Shown: one piece after another, positions 6,663-6,907 of the stretch
Layout: the number at the start of each line of letters is the position of its first letter
Numbering within the stretch: position 1 is the first letter of the stretch
Assembly: GCA_964579675.1 (NCBI GenBank)
Contig: CAZOIA010000263.1
Span: 1-6,907, forward strand
Direction of reading: 5' to 3'
DNA from: CAZOIA01 sp964579675
GTDB lineage: Bacteria > Planctomycetota > Phycisphaerae > UBA1845 > PWPN01
DNA length: 6,907 nucleotides
The notes under the pieces: generated by a model
What the model was told of the DNA's origin: nothing
Database searches by the model: none
The model's input: the letters and a program-made list of their open reading frames with translations, nothing else
Program-made: the position numbers and the translations under genes

Positions 6663-6667
6663 CCTCC
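6663..6667 (-). promoter_or_regulatory. Shine-Dalgarno GGAGG of the URO-D gene
   Basis: On the minus strand the sequence reads GGAGGTGA-GTG-TTG. The strong GGAGG sits 3 nt from the GTG and 6 nt from the TTG, which favours TTG at 6656 as the initiation codon and makes the product 363 residues. Confidence 0.6.
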
Positions 6668-6797
6668 AGTCGCGCCCCGGATCGATCAGGCCCGGATGGT
6701 AAACCACCACCCTCCTCTATTTCAACCAGGGCGGCACATCCCCGCCCGCGCCCGCAACCTCTCTTGAACGCCCCAAAAGGACCCAACCTGACCCACC

Positions 6798-6907
6798 GAG
6801 CCGGGCGGTCCTCCATCGTATGCACGCAGCGAGCCGGGCGGTCCTCCGCCGTATGCACGCAGCGAGCCGGGCGGTCTTCCGCCCGATGCACGCAGCGAGC
6901 CGGGCGG
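6798..6907. repeat. 33-bp tandem repeat array with hairpin units, running off the window
   Basis: Units begin with GAGCCGGGCGGTC at 6798, 6831, 6864 and 6897; the last is cut by the window end. A constant part (GCACGCAGCGAGCCGGGCGG) alternates with a variable part of about 10 bp: CTCCATCGTAT, CTCCGCCGTAT and TTCCGCCCGAT. The second unit has GGCGG-TCCT-CCGCC (6837-6850), and the third has a perfect 7-bp hairpin CGGGCGG-TCTT-CCGCCCG (6868-6885). The period equals 11 codons, so the minus strand is open with an EDRPARCVHT-like peptide repeat, but nothing else argues for coding. The array lies upstream of the URO-D gene; the 138 bp between them (6660-6797) shows only a TTGAAA (6725-6720, minus) without a good -10. 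Confidence 0.92.

Noticed and set aside
6649..6891. Small minus-strand gene with an EDRPARC 11-residue peptide repeat overlapping the URO-D start
   Set aside because: The open frame follows from a 33-bp period lacking stops. There is no convincing ribosome binding site, it begins inside the array with GTG, and the non-repeat half is low-complexity Gly/Arg.
6798..6907. CRISPR array with short spacers
   Set aside because: The variable patch is only about 10 bp and similar between units; this is a 33-bp tandem repeat.

Overview
The window is GC-rich and looks bacterial. The gene content (a GH57 amylase-type enzyme, a B12-type radical SAM enzyme, a WD40-like TolB-type propeller protein, a DUF2085 membrane protein and a URO-D superfamily paralogue of the kind that is multiplied in planctomycetes), together with two extragenic GC-rich tandem arrays, fits an uncultured Planctomycetota (Phycisphaerae-like) genome. 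That placement is an inference; no rRNA or phylogenetic marker is present. A run of exactly 100 Ns (4688-4787) shows the window comes from a scaffolded assembly, probably a metagenome bin.

Left part (1-4546, all + strand): a 187-bp leader with a hairpin and a consensus TATAAT box precedes a complete GH57 glycosidase (188-1435). After a 205-bp gap comes a class-B radical SAM protein (1641-3194) with a good Shine-Dalgarno. Its 3' end overlaps by 16 bp the start of a membrane-anchored PD40 beta-propeller protein (3179-4546), so these two are probably translationally coupled.

Middle (4547-4894): 348 bp without a gene. It holds degenerate AGTCG-type direct repeats and a perfectly homogeneous 31-bp tandem array broken by the assembly gap. 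A five-helix DUF2085-type membrane protein follows (4895-5581, +).

Right part: a uroporphyrinogen-decarboxylase-family protein on the - strand (5565-6659) converges on the DUF2085 gene, and the two coding ends overlap by 17 bp. Upstream of it, running off the window edge, is a second and unrelated tandem array with a 33-bp period and a hairpin in each unit.

I see no shared pathway for all five genes. The radical SAM/PD40 pair is the only clearly linked unit, and GH57 may belong to the same transcription unit. No defence system, CRISPR array, transposase or phage gene is visible. The most unusual content is the two different short-period arrays in one 7-kb window and the substrate-unknown radical SAM enzyme.
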